Below the pieces are notes generated by a model, which did no database searches, was not told the DNA's origin, and saw nothing but the letters and a program-made list of their open reading frames with translations. The position numbers were made by a program, and so were the translations under genes. Positions 49,910 to 58,530 of a DNA stretch of 64,000 nt are shown here, in pieces (position 1 is the first letter of the stretch; every line of letters begins with the position of its first letter). This stretch comes from CAJCJE01 sp963818685 (lineage in GTDB: Bacteria; Actinomycetota; Actinomycetes; Mycobacteriales; Pseudonocardiaceae). The stretch is from assembly GCA_963818685.1 (NCBI GenBank), contig CAWFTJ010000003.1:558001-622000 (forward strand). The letters run 5' to 3'.

Positions 49910-51340
49910 ATGAGTGGGACGGCTGTGGTGGTCGAGGGGGCCTCGACCAGGCGCGGGCCTCGACAGGGAGCCATGTTGACGGTGCTGCTCAGCGCCATGT
50001 TCATGGCCCAGTTCGACTTCTTCGTGGTGAACGTCGCCGCGCCGACGCTGGCCGCGCGGCTGAACGCCGGACCGGCCGCACTGGAGTTGATCGTGGGCGG
50101 ATATGCCTTCGCCTACGCGAGCGGGATGATCACCGGGGGCCGGCTCGGCGACCTGTTCGGGTATCGGCGGCTGTTCATCGTGGGGATGGTCGGATTCGCC
50201 GCCGCGTCGCTGTTGTGCGGGCTGGCGGGGAATCCGGCCGAACTGGTGCTCGCGCGGTTGGTGCAGGGCTTCACGGCGGCGCTGATGGTGCCGCAGGTGC
50301 TGGCCGTCATCACCGCCGTGGTGCCGGTCGAGGACCGGGCGCGGGCGCTGGGGTGGTTCGGGGCGTCCACCGGGTTGGGGTCGATCGCGGGGCAGGTGTT
50401 GGGCGGGGTGCTGCTCAACGCGGATGTGTGGGGGCTGGGGTGGCGGGTGATCTTTCTGGTGAACGTGCCGGTCGGGGTGGTTGCTTCGGTGTTCGCAGGA
50501 CGGTTTCTGCCGGTGGTTCGGGCGATGCGGGGGGCTCGGCTGGATCTGGTGGGGGCGGCGGGGGTCGCGGTCAGCCTGGCACTGGTCTTGGTGCCGCTGA
50601 CGTTGGGGCGGGAGGCCGGCTGGCCCACCTGGACGTGGACGTGTCTTGGGCTGGCTGTGCCGGCGTTGGGGTTGACCGGGTGGTGGCTACGGGCGTTGCG
50701 GGCTCGGGGCGGGCAGCCGGTGCTCGATCCGAGCCTGCTGCGGGTGCGGTCCTACCTGGCCGGGCTCGGGTCGAACGTGGCGTTCATGATCTACTTCGGC
50801 AGCTTCATGTTCACCTTGACGCTGCTGTTGCAGGGCGGGTTGAAGTTGTCGGCGTTGGGGGCCGGCGTCGCGTTCCTGCCGATGGGGTTGCTGTACACGG
50901 GGACGGCGTTGGTGGGGGCGGGGTTGGTGGCCAGGTTCGGAATCCGGGTGGTGGTGATCGGTGGGGTGATTTCCGCTGTCGGGCTGGGGCTGCTCGCGGT
51001 TGTGTTGCGGCATGGGGTCGGGGTGGGGTGGATCGTTGCCGGGATGGCGCTCGTTGGCGCGGGGAACGGGCTGGTGTTGCCTCGGTTGATCGGGGCGGCC
51101 CTTGCGCGGATCAAACCGGAACAGGCCGGGATCGGCGCCGGCATGCTCACCACGGCACAGCAGTTCGCGAGCGCGGCGGGTGTCGCGTTGATCGGCGGGG
51201 TGTTCTTCGCTGTCCTCGGACCACTCGCCCGACCCGGTGACTATCCGGGGGCGATGCGCGTCTCCGCATTGATCGACATTGGACTACTCGTGGTGGTTCT
51301 GTGCGCGCTCGGTTACCACCATCGAGCGAATCAGCGTTGA
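49910..51340 (+). CDS. MFS drug transporter, DHA2 (14-helix) type
   Basis: 476 residues from ATG 49910 (GGGG 7 nt upstream; ATG 49898 also possible). Fourteen predicted helices: AMFMAQFDFFVVNVAAPTLAA in helix 1, GGRLGDLFGYRRLF as loop 2-3 motif, ARLVQGFTAALMVPQVLAVI as the DHA2 motif, and NGLVLPRLIGAALARI later. A proton-drug antiporter. It is divergent from an Rrf2 regulator across a symmetrical operator, suggesting redox or NO-dependent expression. Its end faces lipB with 22 bp between stops. Confidence 0.87.
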   Translation: MSGTAVVVEGASTRRGPRQGAMLTVLLSAMFMAQFDFFVVNVAAPTLAARLNAGPAALELIVGGYAFAYASGMITGGRLGDLFGYRRLFIVGMVGFAAASLLCGLAGNPAELVLARLVQGFTAALMVPQVLAVITAVVPVEDRARALGWFGASTGLGSIAGQVLGGVLLNADVWGLGWRVIFLVNVPVGVVASVFAGRFLPVVRAMRGARLDLVGAAGVAVSLALVLVPLTLGREAGWPTWTWTCLGLAVPALGLTGWWLRALRARGGQPVLDPSLLRVRSYLAGLGSNVAFMIYFGSFMFTLTLLLQGGLKLSALGAGVAFLPMGLLYTGTALVGAGLVARFGIRVVVIGGVISAVGLGLLAVVLRHGVGVGWIVAGMALVGAGNGLVLPRLIGAALARIKPEQAGIGAGMLTTAQQFASAAGVALIGGVFFAVLGPLARPGDYPGAMRVSALIDIGLLVVVLCALGYHHRANQR

Positions 51341-51362
51341 ATGTTCACCGTTTGTTCGACAA

Positions 51363-52127
51363 CTAGTTCGACAGCGAGAAAGTGACGCCGGCCGCCTTGG
51401 GCGTGTCACCGGAAATGTTGCGTTCCGTCACCGGAAGCGCGCCGTCCAATGCGGCCAGTACGGCCTCGGTGGCGATCGGACGAACCTCGTCGACGGTCAC
51501 GTCGCGACCGAGTTCCTCGGTGAGCGACGTGGTGCCGACACCGCGAATTCCGCAGGCCACGCCGTTGTTGAAGGCGGCGAGGTCGCAGTCGCAGTTCATC
51601 GAGAAGCCGTGCAGTGTCACACCGCGCTGCACGCGAAGGCCGATCGCGGCGATCTTGCGCTCCGGCTTGGTTTCGGTCGCGGCCAGCCACACGCCGCTGC
51701 GACCGTCGACCCGGCCGGCCTGGACGCCGAAGTGGTCACACACCGAGATGAGTGCCTGCTCCAACCTGCGCACGTAGTGCACGACGTCGATCGGCTCGGC
51801 CAGTTCGATGATCGGGTAGCCGACCAGCTGACCGGGGCCGTGCCAGGTGAGCTTGCCGCCTCTGTCCACATCGATCACCGGGACGTCGCCGTCCGGGCGC
51901 TCGTCCGGCGCGGTGCGCTTACCGGCCGTGTAGACCGGATTGTGTTCCAGCAGCAGGAGAACGTCACCGCCGCGACCCTCCGCCCGCGCCAGCGCGAGAT
52001 CCCGTTGCAGATCCCAGGTGGGGGCGTAGTCAACGGTACCGAGCAGCCGGATGTCCACCGGATCGGTGCTGCTCCGGCAGGACGCCGCCGCGTTGGCCGC
52101 CGAGAAGATCGACGCGGTGTCAGTCAC
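51363..52127 (-). CDS. lipB: Octanoyl-[ACP]-protein N-octanoyltransferase
   Basis: 254 residues from GTG 52127; no clear Shine-Dalgarno, possibly leaderless. LipB fold: LLLEHNPVYTAGKRT, GKLTWHGPGQLVGYPII, GRSGVWLAATE, RKIAAIGLRVQRGVTLHGFSMNCDCD (Lys), and VACGIRGVGTTSL (acyl-enzyme Cys). It transfers octanoate from acyl carrier protein to lipoyl domains, the substrate for LipA. The stop lies within an AACTAGTT palindrome. lipA is the nearest partner but 8.7 kb away. Confidence 0.94.
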   Translation of the reverse strand: MTDTASIFSAANAAASCRSSTDPVDIRLLGTVDYAPTWDLQRDLALARAEGRGGDVLLLLEHNPVYTAGKRTAPDERPDGDVPVIDVDRGGKLTWHGPGQLVGYPIIELAEPIDVVHYVRRLEQALISVCDHFGVQAGRVDGRSGVWLAATETKPERKIAAIGLRVQRGVTLHGFSMNCDCDLAAFNNGVACGIRGVGTTSLTEELGRDVTVDEVRPIATEAVLAALDGALPVTERNISGDTPKAAGVTFSLSN

Positions 52128-52150
52128 GCCTTTGACGATACGCCGCCAGC

Positions 52151-53038
52151 TCAACGAATCGCAGCCAGTGCCGCCCGCAGCGTGCCGTGGCGAAAGGCGA
52201 AGCCCGCACCCTCCAATACGCGCGGTAGTGCCCGTTGCCCCGCAAGCATGGCTTCCCTTGCCAGTTCCGCACCGAACACCAGACTCAACGCGAAGCCCGG
52301 AATCACCCAAGGAGCCGGCCTGCCGAGTGAGTCCGCGAACTCCTTGGTGAACTCGGCGTTGGTCACCGGGTTCGGACCGGTGAGGTTGACCGGGCCGGAG
52401 ACGCTGTCGTGTTCCAGACAGAACCGGATGGCCGCCACCTCGTCGGCCAGGGAGATCCACGGCCAGTACTGCCGACCGTCGCCGATCCGGCCGCCGAGCA
52501 GCAACGAGAACAGCGGGCGCAGCTGGCCGAGCAGGCCACCGCCCTTGCTGAGCACAAGGCCGGTACGCAGCCGCACCACCCGGGCGCCCGCCTTGGCGGC
52601 CGGTTCGGTGGCGGCCTCCCATTCGCGGCAGAGCATGCCGAGGAACCCGCCGCCGTTCGGGGCCGACTCGGTGAGCACGCGGTCGCCGCCGTCGCCGTAG
52701 TAGCCGACCGCGGAGGCGTTGAGCAGGACCGGGATGTTCTGCTCGGCCACCGCGGTGGCGAGGACCTCGGTGGGGATGCTTCTGCTGTCGCGCAGCACCT
52801 GCTTGCGGGCCTCGGTCCAGCGCCGATCGGCCACGCCGACCCCGCACAGGTTCACCACCGCGTCGACGCCGCTCAGCGCACCGTCGGAGATGGTGCCGGC
52901 GGGCGGGTTCCACTGGCGCTCGTCCGCGGCGGCCGGAGATCTGCGGACCAGGCGTAACACCTCGTGTCCCGCGCCGCGCAACTCGCTCACCAACGACGAA
53001 CCGATGAGCCCGGACGAACCCGCGATGATGACCCGCAC
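52151..53038 (-). CDS. TIGR01777-type NAD-dependent epimerase
   Basis: 295 residues from GTG 53038. Extended-SDR N-terminus: VIIAGSSGLIGSSLVSELRGAGHEVLRLVRR, GVDAVVNLCGVGVADRRW, SAVGYYGDGGDRVLTE, LRTGLVLSKGGGLLGQL and a DUF1731-like C-terminus ending FRHGTLRAALA. The TIGR01777/SDR39U1 group has no established substrate. It sits 23 bp upstream of lipB, so probably in its operon. Confidence 0.85.
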   Translation of the reverse strand: MRVIIAGSSGLIGSSLVSELRGAGHEVLRLVRRSPAAADERQWNPPAGTISDGALSGVDAVVNLCGVGVADRRWTEARKQVLRDSRSIPTEVLATAVAEQNIPVLLNASAVGYYGDGGDRVLTESAPNGGGFLGMLCREWEAATEPAAKAGARVVRLRTGLVLSKGGGLLGQLRPLFSLLLGGRIGDGRQYWPWISLADEVAAIRFCLEHDSVSGPVNLTGPNPVTNAEFTKEFADSLGRPAPWVIPGFALSLVFGAELAREAMLAGQRALPRVLEGAGFAFRHGTLRAALAAIR

Positions 53039-53118
53039 ATGCTCAATCGTCGCGGACGTGGCAGTACGGCGCGACCTGGCCACCGGTGACCTTCGTCAAA
53101 CTGGCACCGCGTCAAACA

Positions 53119-53159
53119 CGAACCGCCCCCGGCCTGGGAATTCGGCCGGGGGCGGTTCG
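53119..53159 (-). terminator. Terminator of sucB
   Basis: Perfect 16-bp GC-rich stem (CGAACCGCCCCCGGCC and complement) with a 9-nt loop, 10 bp after the sucB stop, followed on the minus strand by GTGTTTG. One of the strongest hairpins in the window. Confidence 0.85.
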
Positions 53160-53169
53160 CGGGTTCTCG

Positions 53170-54960
53170 TTACAGGCCGAGGTCGGCCTCGAAGGCGCCT
53201 TCCTGCAGGCGGTTCTTGATGGTGGTGAGGAACCGGCCAGCGTCCGCGCCGTCGACAAGTCGGTGGTCGTAGGTCAGGGCCAGGTAGACCATGGAGCGGA
53301 TGGCGATGGTGTCGCCGCCGTCGTCGTCGGTCACCACGACCGGCCGCTTCACCACGACACCGACACCCAGGATGCCGACCTGCGGCTGCTGGATGATCGG
53401 GGTGTCGAACAGGGCGCCGTTGCTGCCCAGGTTGGTGATGGAGAACGTGCCGCCGGACAGCTCCTCCGGGGTCACGTGGTTGGACCGGGTCCTGGCCGCG
53501 AGGTCGGCGATCTTGTGCGCGAGACCCGAGAGGTTCAGGTCACCCGCGTTGTGGATCACCGCGTTGAGCAGGCCGCGCTCGGTGTCCACCGCGATGCCGA
53601 GGTGCTCGGCGCCGTGGTAGGTGACCTCCTTGGCCTCCTCGTTGATGGACGCGTTGAGCTTCGGGTGCTGCTTGAGCGCCTCGACGGTGGCCTTGGCGAA
53701 GAACGGCAGGAAGGTCAGGTTGACGCCTTCCCGCTGCGCGAACGCCGACTTGGCCCGCTGGCGCAGCTTGGCGATCTTGGTGACGTCCACCTCGACGACC
53801 TGGGTGAGCTGCGCGGAGACCTGCAACGACTCCCTGGTGCGCTGGGCGACGATCTGCCGCAGCCTGCTCAGCTTCTCGGTGGTGCCGCGCTGGTTGGGCG
53901 AGACCGTCGAGGCCGGGGCGGCGGCGCGCGGCGCGCTGGGCGCGGCGGCCGGTGCCGGGGCGGCGGTCTTGGCGGCTGCCGCGGCTTCGCGGGCCTTGTT
54001 GGCCTCGACCGCGGCGAGCACGTCCTGCTTGCGGATGCGACCGCCGACGCCCGAGCCCTTCAGGCTGCTCAGGTCGATGTTGTTCTCGGTCGCGAGCTTG
54101 CGCACCAGCGGGGTCACGTAGGGCGCGCCGACGTCCTCGCCGGAGCTTGACCCGTCCACCTGTTCGGCGGTCGGAGCCGGAGTGGCCGGCGCGGGAGCGG
54201 CCGGTGCGGGAGCGGGGGCCGGTGCCGGAGCTGCGGCGGCAGGGGCGGGCGCCGGGGCTGGGGCCGGAGCGGGTGCTGGAGCGGCTGGTGCCGGTTCCGG
54301 AGCCGGGGCGGGGGCTGCGGTGGGGGCGCCGCCTGCCGCGCCGATGACGGCGAGCTGGCCGCCGACCTCGACGGTCGCGTCCTCACCGGCGGTGATCTCC
54401 AGCAGGGTGCCGGCGACCGGGGACGGGATCTCGGTGTCCACCTTGTCGGTCGACACCTCCAGCAGCGGCTCGTCCACCGCGACCGTCTCGCCGACCTGCT
54501 TGAGCCAGCGGGTGACGGTGCCCTCGGTGACGCTCTCGCCGAGCGCGGGCATGGTCACCGGGGTACCGGCAGCCTGACCGCCGCCGGATGCGGGAGCCTC
54601 GGCCGGGGCGGGTGCCGGGGCCGGGGCGGCCTCGGCGGGGGCCTGGCCGTTCTGCTGGGCAGGTTCGGGCTCCGGTGCGCTCTCCTGGGCGGGGGCGGCG
54701 GGCGCGGGTGCTGCGCCGCCGGAGCCGTCCTCGATGATCGCCAGCTCGGCGCCGACCTGGACGGTCTCGTCCTCGCGCACGACGATCTTCTGGAGCGTGC
54801 CGGCCGCTGGGGACGGGATCTCGGTGTCCACCTTGTCGGTGGACACCTCAAGTAGCGGCTCGTCGACCTCGACCGACTCGCCTTCCTGCTTCAACCACCG
54901 GGTGACCGTGCCCTCGGTGACGCTTTCCCCGAGGGCTGGCATCTGGACGGAGAAGGCCAT
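53170..54960 (-). CDS. sucB: Dihydrolipoamide acyltransferase (E2) of 2-oxoacid dehydrogenases
   Basis: 596 residues. Two lipoyl domains (residues 1-80, lipoyl-Lys 43; about 131-210, Lys 173) are nearly identical and lie exactly 130 residues apart. Each is followed by a long Pro/Ala linker. Then comes the peripheral subunit-binding domain (YVTPLVRKLATENNIDLSSLKGSGVGGRIRKQDVLAA, about 290-330) and the catalytic core with HRLVDGADAGRFL. This is the E2 that serves 2-oxoglutarate and probably pyruvate dehydrogenase in actinobacteria. It is the main substrate of LipA and LipB. Confidence 0.93.
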   Translation of the reverse strand: MAFSVQMPALGESVTEGTVTRWLKQEGESVEVDEPLLEVSTDKVDTEIPSPAAGTLQKIVVREDETVQVGAELAIIEDGSGGAAPAPAAPAQESAPEPEPAQQNGQAPAEAAPAPAPAPAEAPASGGGQAAGTPVTMPALGESVTEGTVTRWLKQVGETVAVDEPLLEVSTDKVDTEIPSPVAGTLLEITAGEDATVEVGGQLAVIGAAGGAPTAAPAPAPEPAPAAPAPAPAPAPAPAPAAAAPAPAPAPAPAAPAPATPAPTAEQVDGSSSGEDVGAPYVTPLVRKLATENNIDLSSLKGSGVGGRIRKQDVLAAVEANKAREAAAAAKTAAPAPAAAPSAPRAAAPASTVSPNQRGTTEKLSRLRQIVAQRTRESLQVSAQLTQVVEVDVTKIAKLRQRAKSAFAQREGVNLTFLPFFAKATVEALKQHPKLNASINEEAKEVTYHGAEHLGIAVDTERGLLNAVIHNAGDLNLSGLAHKIADLAARTRSNHVTPEELSGGTFSITNLGSNGALFDTPIIQQPQVGILGVGVVVKRPVVVTDDDGGDTIAIRSMVYLALTYDHRLVDGADAGRFLTTIKNRLQEGAFEADLGL

Positions 54961-55009
54961 GTGTCGCTGACTCCTCGTGCTCGTGCCTGTTGGCTGACTT
55001 TCCTCGACT

Positions 55010-56377
55010 TCAGCCGTGCACGTGCAGCGGCTTGCCGGCCAGGGCGAGGTGTGCCTCGCCGAGAGCCTCGGTCTGGGTCGGGTGGGCGTGGATGAGGGAA
55101 GCCACGTCCTCCGGGAACGCTTCCCAGTTGACGATCAACTGGGCTTCGCCGATCAGCTCGCCGACCCGGTCGCCGATCATGTGGATGCCGACGACGGCGC
55201 CCTCCGGCGCCTTCACCAGCTTCACCGCGCCCTGAGTCTTCAGGATGTTCGACTTGCCGTTGCCGGCCAGGTCGTAGGTGTAGGTGGTCACCTCGGCGCC
55301 GTAGCGTTCCTTGGCGGCGGCCTCGGTCAGACCGACGGAGGCGACCTCCGGGTTGCAGTAGGTGACGCGCGGGATGCCGCTCTCCTCGATGACCTGCGGG
55401 TTCAACCCGACGATGTCCTCGGCGATGAAGATGCCCTGGGCGAAGCCGCGGTGCGCGAGCTGCAGGCCGGGCACGATGTCGCCGACCGCGTACACGCCGG
55501 GGAGGTTGGTGCGCAGCCGCTCGTCGGTGAGCACGAAGCCGCGGTCCATCCGGACGCCTGCCTCCTCGTACCCGAGGTCCGCGGTGTTGGGGCCGCGGCC
55601 GACCGCGACCAGCAGGAGGTCGGCCTCGATCTGCTCGCCGGACTCCAGGTTGACGGTCACACCGGAGTCGGTCTGGGTGGCGCCGGTGAACCGGACGCCG
55701 GTCTTGAAGTTGATGTTGCGCTTGCGGAAGGCCCGCTCAAGGCGCTTGGAGGCGAACTCGTCCTCCAGCGGCACCAGGCGGGGCAGCGCCTCGACGATGG
55801 TCACCTCGGCGCCGAAGGAGCGCCACACACTGGCGAACTCGACGCCGATGACGCCGCCGCCGAGCACGACGACCTTCTCCGGCACGTAGTCCAGGTTCAG
55901 CGCCTGCTCGCTGGTGATGATCCGGCCACTGATCTCAAGGCCCGGCAGGGTCTTGGAGTAGGAGCCGGTGGCCAGCACCACGTTCTTGCCGGTGTAGCGC
56001 TCGCCGTTGACCTCGACGGTGTTCGGGCCGACGAACCGGCCGGTGCCCTCGACCGTGGTCACCTTGTTCGCCTTGGCCAGGCCCTGCAGGCCCTTGTACA
56101 TCTTGGTGACGACGCCGTCCTTGTAGGAGTTGACGCCCGCCATGTCGATGCCTTCGAGCGCGGACTTGACCCCGAACTGGTCACCCTCGCGCGCGTAGTC
56201 CGCCACCTCGGCGGCGTGCAGCAGCGCCTTGGTCGGGATGCAGCCCCGGTGCAGGCAGGTGCCACCGAGTTTGTCCTTCTCGACGAGGACGACGGACAAG
56301 CCGAGTTCGGCCGCGCGGAACGCGCAGGCGTAACCACCCGACCCGCCACCGAGGATCACAAGGTCGGCGTCGGTCAT
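55010..56377 (-). CDS. lpd: Dihydrolipoyl dehydrogenase (E3)
   Basis: 455 residues from ATG 56377, with GAGGAGG 5 nt upstream. FAD site VILGGGSGGYACAFRAAELG, redox-active disulfide GGTCLHRGCIPTKALL, NAD site VVLGGGVIGVEFASVW, GDIVPGLQLAHRGFAQG, and His-Glu pair AHPTQTEALGEAH are complete. It reoxidises dihydrolipoamide of E2 and of the glycine cleavage H protein. It precedes sucB on the same strand, with 49 bp between. Confidence 0.95.
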   Translation of the reverse strand: MTDADLVILGGGSGGYACAFRAAELGLSVVLVEKDKLGGTCLHRGCIPTKALLHAAEVADYAREGDQFGVKSALEGIDMAGVNSYKDGVVTKMYKGLQGLAKANKVTTVEGTGRFVGPNTVEVNGERYTGKNVVLATGSYSKTLPGLEISGRIITSEQALNLDYVPEKVVVLGGGVIGVEFASVWRSFGAEVTIVEALPRLVPLEDEFASKRLERAFRKRNINFKTGVRFTGATQTDSGVTVNLESGEQIEADLLLVAVGRGPNTADLGYEEAGVRMDRGFVLTDERLRTNLPGVYAVGDIVPGLQLAHRGFAQGIFIAEDIVGLNPQVIEESGIPRVTYCNPEVASVGLTEAAAKERYGAEVTTYTYDLAGNGKSNILKTQGAVKLVKAPEGAVVGIHMIGDRVGELIGEAQLIVNWEAFPEDVASLIHAHPTQTEALGEAHLALAGKPLHVHG

Positions 56378-56543
56378 CAAATCCTCCTCGGCGGAGTACC
56401 GGCAGTACTGCTCGCCACGCGATTTCGTTCTTGCTCGATTACTCGCTGTTCGCGCCGGTCGGGCGCGGCAACACACGCCATCTTGTCACTACCTCGGGCA
56501 TTCTTGCGACGCGGGCCGAGTCGTCGGCGAGGGAGGTAGCGAC

Positions 56544-56894
56544 GTGGGTTTGTTCGATGCCCTGCGTGGTAGGGGCCGGGCCGGTGAAGTTCGGCAGCGC
56601 AGCCATCGGGCCAGCGCTCATCTGACCGAATGGGCAGCGTCACACCGGGGAGTCGAGGCGTTCATCGAGCCGAGGACGTGGGTGACGGAGACCACCGTGG
56701 TTCTCGTCGCGCACGACGGGGAGTGGACGCGGCGACGGGTGGACAGCGCGAGCGCGGCCCGTGATCTTGGCCACCGCCTCGGCATTCCCGTCTACGACGT
56801 GGCCCTTGTCGGTTACCCGCAGCGGATGCGCGACTACACCGCGCGGGTCAACCGCGCGAACCGGCACGGCCGCCACGAGAACCTGGGGTCCTGA
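56544..56894 (+). CDS. Conserved hypothetical protein near lpd
   Basis: 116 residues from GTG 56544, with GGGAGG 7 nt upstream. FIEPRTWVTETTVVLVAHDGEWTRRRV and RDLGHRLGIPVYDVALVGYPQRMRDYTARVN form an alpha/beta pattern. This family is regularly found between lpd and pepA in actinobacteria and is often named oxidoreductase without proof. Function unknown. Confidence 0.75.
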   Translation: MGLFDALRGRGRAGEVRQRSHRASAHLTEWAASHRGVEAFIEPRTWVTETTVVLVAHDGEWTRRRVDSASAARDLGHRLGIPVYDVALVGYPQRMRDYTARVNRANRHGRHENLGS

Positions 56895-56922
56895 GGCGGC
56901 CGGCTCGGCCCGGTTCTCGGGT

Positions 56923-58419
56923 TCAGCTGTTTTCCGCGATGTCCGCGAGTACGGCGGCCATGGTGCGGACCGGGACGCCGGTGCCGCCCTTGCCGGTGTA
57001 ACCCCACGGCCCCCTGGTGTTGTAGGCAGGGCCTGCCACGTCCAGATGCGCCCACTGCACGCCCTCGGCGACGAACTCGCGCAGGAACACGCCGGCCACG
57101 AGCATGCCGCCCCAGCGCGAGCCCGCCACGTTGGCCAGGTCGGCGAGCTTGGAGTCGATCTCGGCGCGCAGTTCCTCGGGCAGCGGCATGGCCCACGCGC
57201 CCTCGCCGACCCGCTGGCCGAGCGCGGCGACCCGGTCGCGGAACTTGTCGGAGCCCATCACGCCCATGGTCCTGCTGCCGAGCGCGACGACCTGCGCGCC
57301 GGTCAGGGTGGACGTCTCGATCAGGTAGTCGGGGTTGTCCTCGCAGGCGCGCACGATCGCGTCGGCCAGGATCAGCCTGCCCTCGGCGTCGGTGTTGAGC
57401 ACCTCGACCGTCTTGCCGCCGTACATGTTCAACACGTCACCGGGGCGGTACGCGGAGCCGGAGGGCATGTTCTCGGCCATCGGCACGGTCGCGGTGACCT
57501 CAAGCGGGTAGCGCAGCTTCGCGGCAAGCACCACGGTGGCCACGACCGCGGCCGCACCGGACATGTCCGAGGTCATGTGGTCCATGTCGGCCGGCGGCTT
57601 GAGCGAGATGCCGCCGGTGTCGAAGGTGATGCCCTTGCCGACCAGGGCGACCTTGGCGCGCACCTTCGGCCCCTTGTAGTGCAGCCGGACCAGCCTCGGC
57701 GGGCGGGCCGAACCGCCGCCGACGCCGAGTACGCCGCCGAAGCCCGCCCTGCGCAGCGCCTTCTCGTCCAGCACCTCCACCTCAAGGCCGGCCGCCTTGC
57801 CGAGCGCCTCGGCGCGGGCCGCGAACGTCTGCGGGTACAGATCGTTGGGCGGGGTGTTGATCAGGTCGCGCGCGGTGCAGACCGCCTCGGCGATCGCGGT
57901 CGCCGCCTTGAGCGTGTTCTTGCGCTCCTTGGCGTTCGCGTCGTCGACGGCGAAATCGACCCTGGCGACCGGCGCGCTGCCAGCGTCCGACTTGTACGCG
58001 GTGAAGGTGTAGGCGCCCAGCACGGTGCCCTCGATCGCGGCGTGCAGGTCCACGGTGGCCAGCAGGCTGTACGCGCGCTTGGTGCCGGCCAGCGCGCGAG
58101 CGGCGGCACCGCTGGCGCGGCGCACCTGCTCCTGGGTGATCTCGCCGTCCCGCTTGCCGAGGCCGACCGCGAGCACGACGCCCGCCGACAGCTTGCCGAA
58201 CGTGGGCAGCTTCACGGTCTCGTCGGCCTTGCCGGTGGCGCCGAGGCTGGTCAGCAGGGCGGCCAGCGTGCCATCCAGCGCTGCGTCGACCGGTTCCGCG
58301 CCGGGCGCCAGCTCGACACCGTCCGATCCCTGGATGGTGCCGACGATGACCGTGTCGGCTGGTGAGCCGACGACATCGGCGGACGTGTTTCCGGACAGCG
58401 CGAGTTTCGGCGTTGGCAA
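56923..58419 (-). CDS. pepA: Leucyl aminopeptidase
   Basis: 498 residues. M17 peptidase: metal ligands and catalytic residues in GKGITFDTGGISLKP, MSDMSGAAAV and the family signature NTDAEGRLILAD are present; R in EGR assists. The N-terminal domain (about 1-170) is the DNA/regulatory part of the family. It removes N-terminal Leu and other residues from peptides with two bound metal ions. It forms a hexamer in known relatives. Confidence 0.93.
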   Translation of the reverse strand: MPTPKLALSGNTSADVVGSPADTVIVGTIQGSDGVELAPGAEPVDAALDGTLAALLTSLGATGKADETVKLPTFGKLSAGVVLAVGLGKRDGEITQEQVRRASGAAARALAGTKRAYSLLATVDLHAAIEGTVLGAYTFTAYKSDAGSAPVARVDFAVDDANAKERKNTLKAATAIAEAVCTARDLINTPPNDLYPQTFAARAEALGKAAGLEVEVLDEKALRRAGFGGVLGVGGGSARPPRLVRLHYKGPKVRAKVALVGKGITFDTGGISLKPPADMDHMTSDMSGAAAVVATVVLAAKLRYPLEVTATVPMAENMPSGSAYRPGDVLNMYGGKTVEVLNTDAEGRLILADAIVRACEDNPDYLIETSTLTGAQVVALGSRTMGVMGSDKFRDRVAALGQRVGEGAWAMPLPEELRAEIDSKLADLANVAGSRWGGMLVAGVFLREFVAEGVQWAHLDVAGPAYNTRGPWGYTGKGGTGVPVRTMAAVLADIAENS

Positions 58420-58530
58420 GGGTCTCTCCGTAGAACGCTGACGTGGGGCTTCGGCATTGGCGCCGATGTCGAACCCATTGGTTTGTGACGCATGCTAACG
58501 AGTTTCATCCGGTGGGTTGCTATCGGATGG

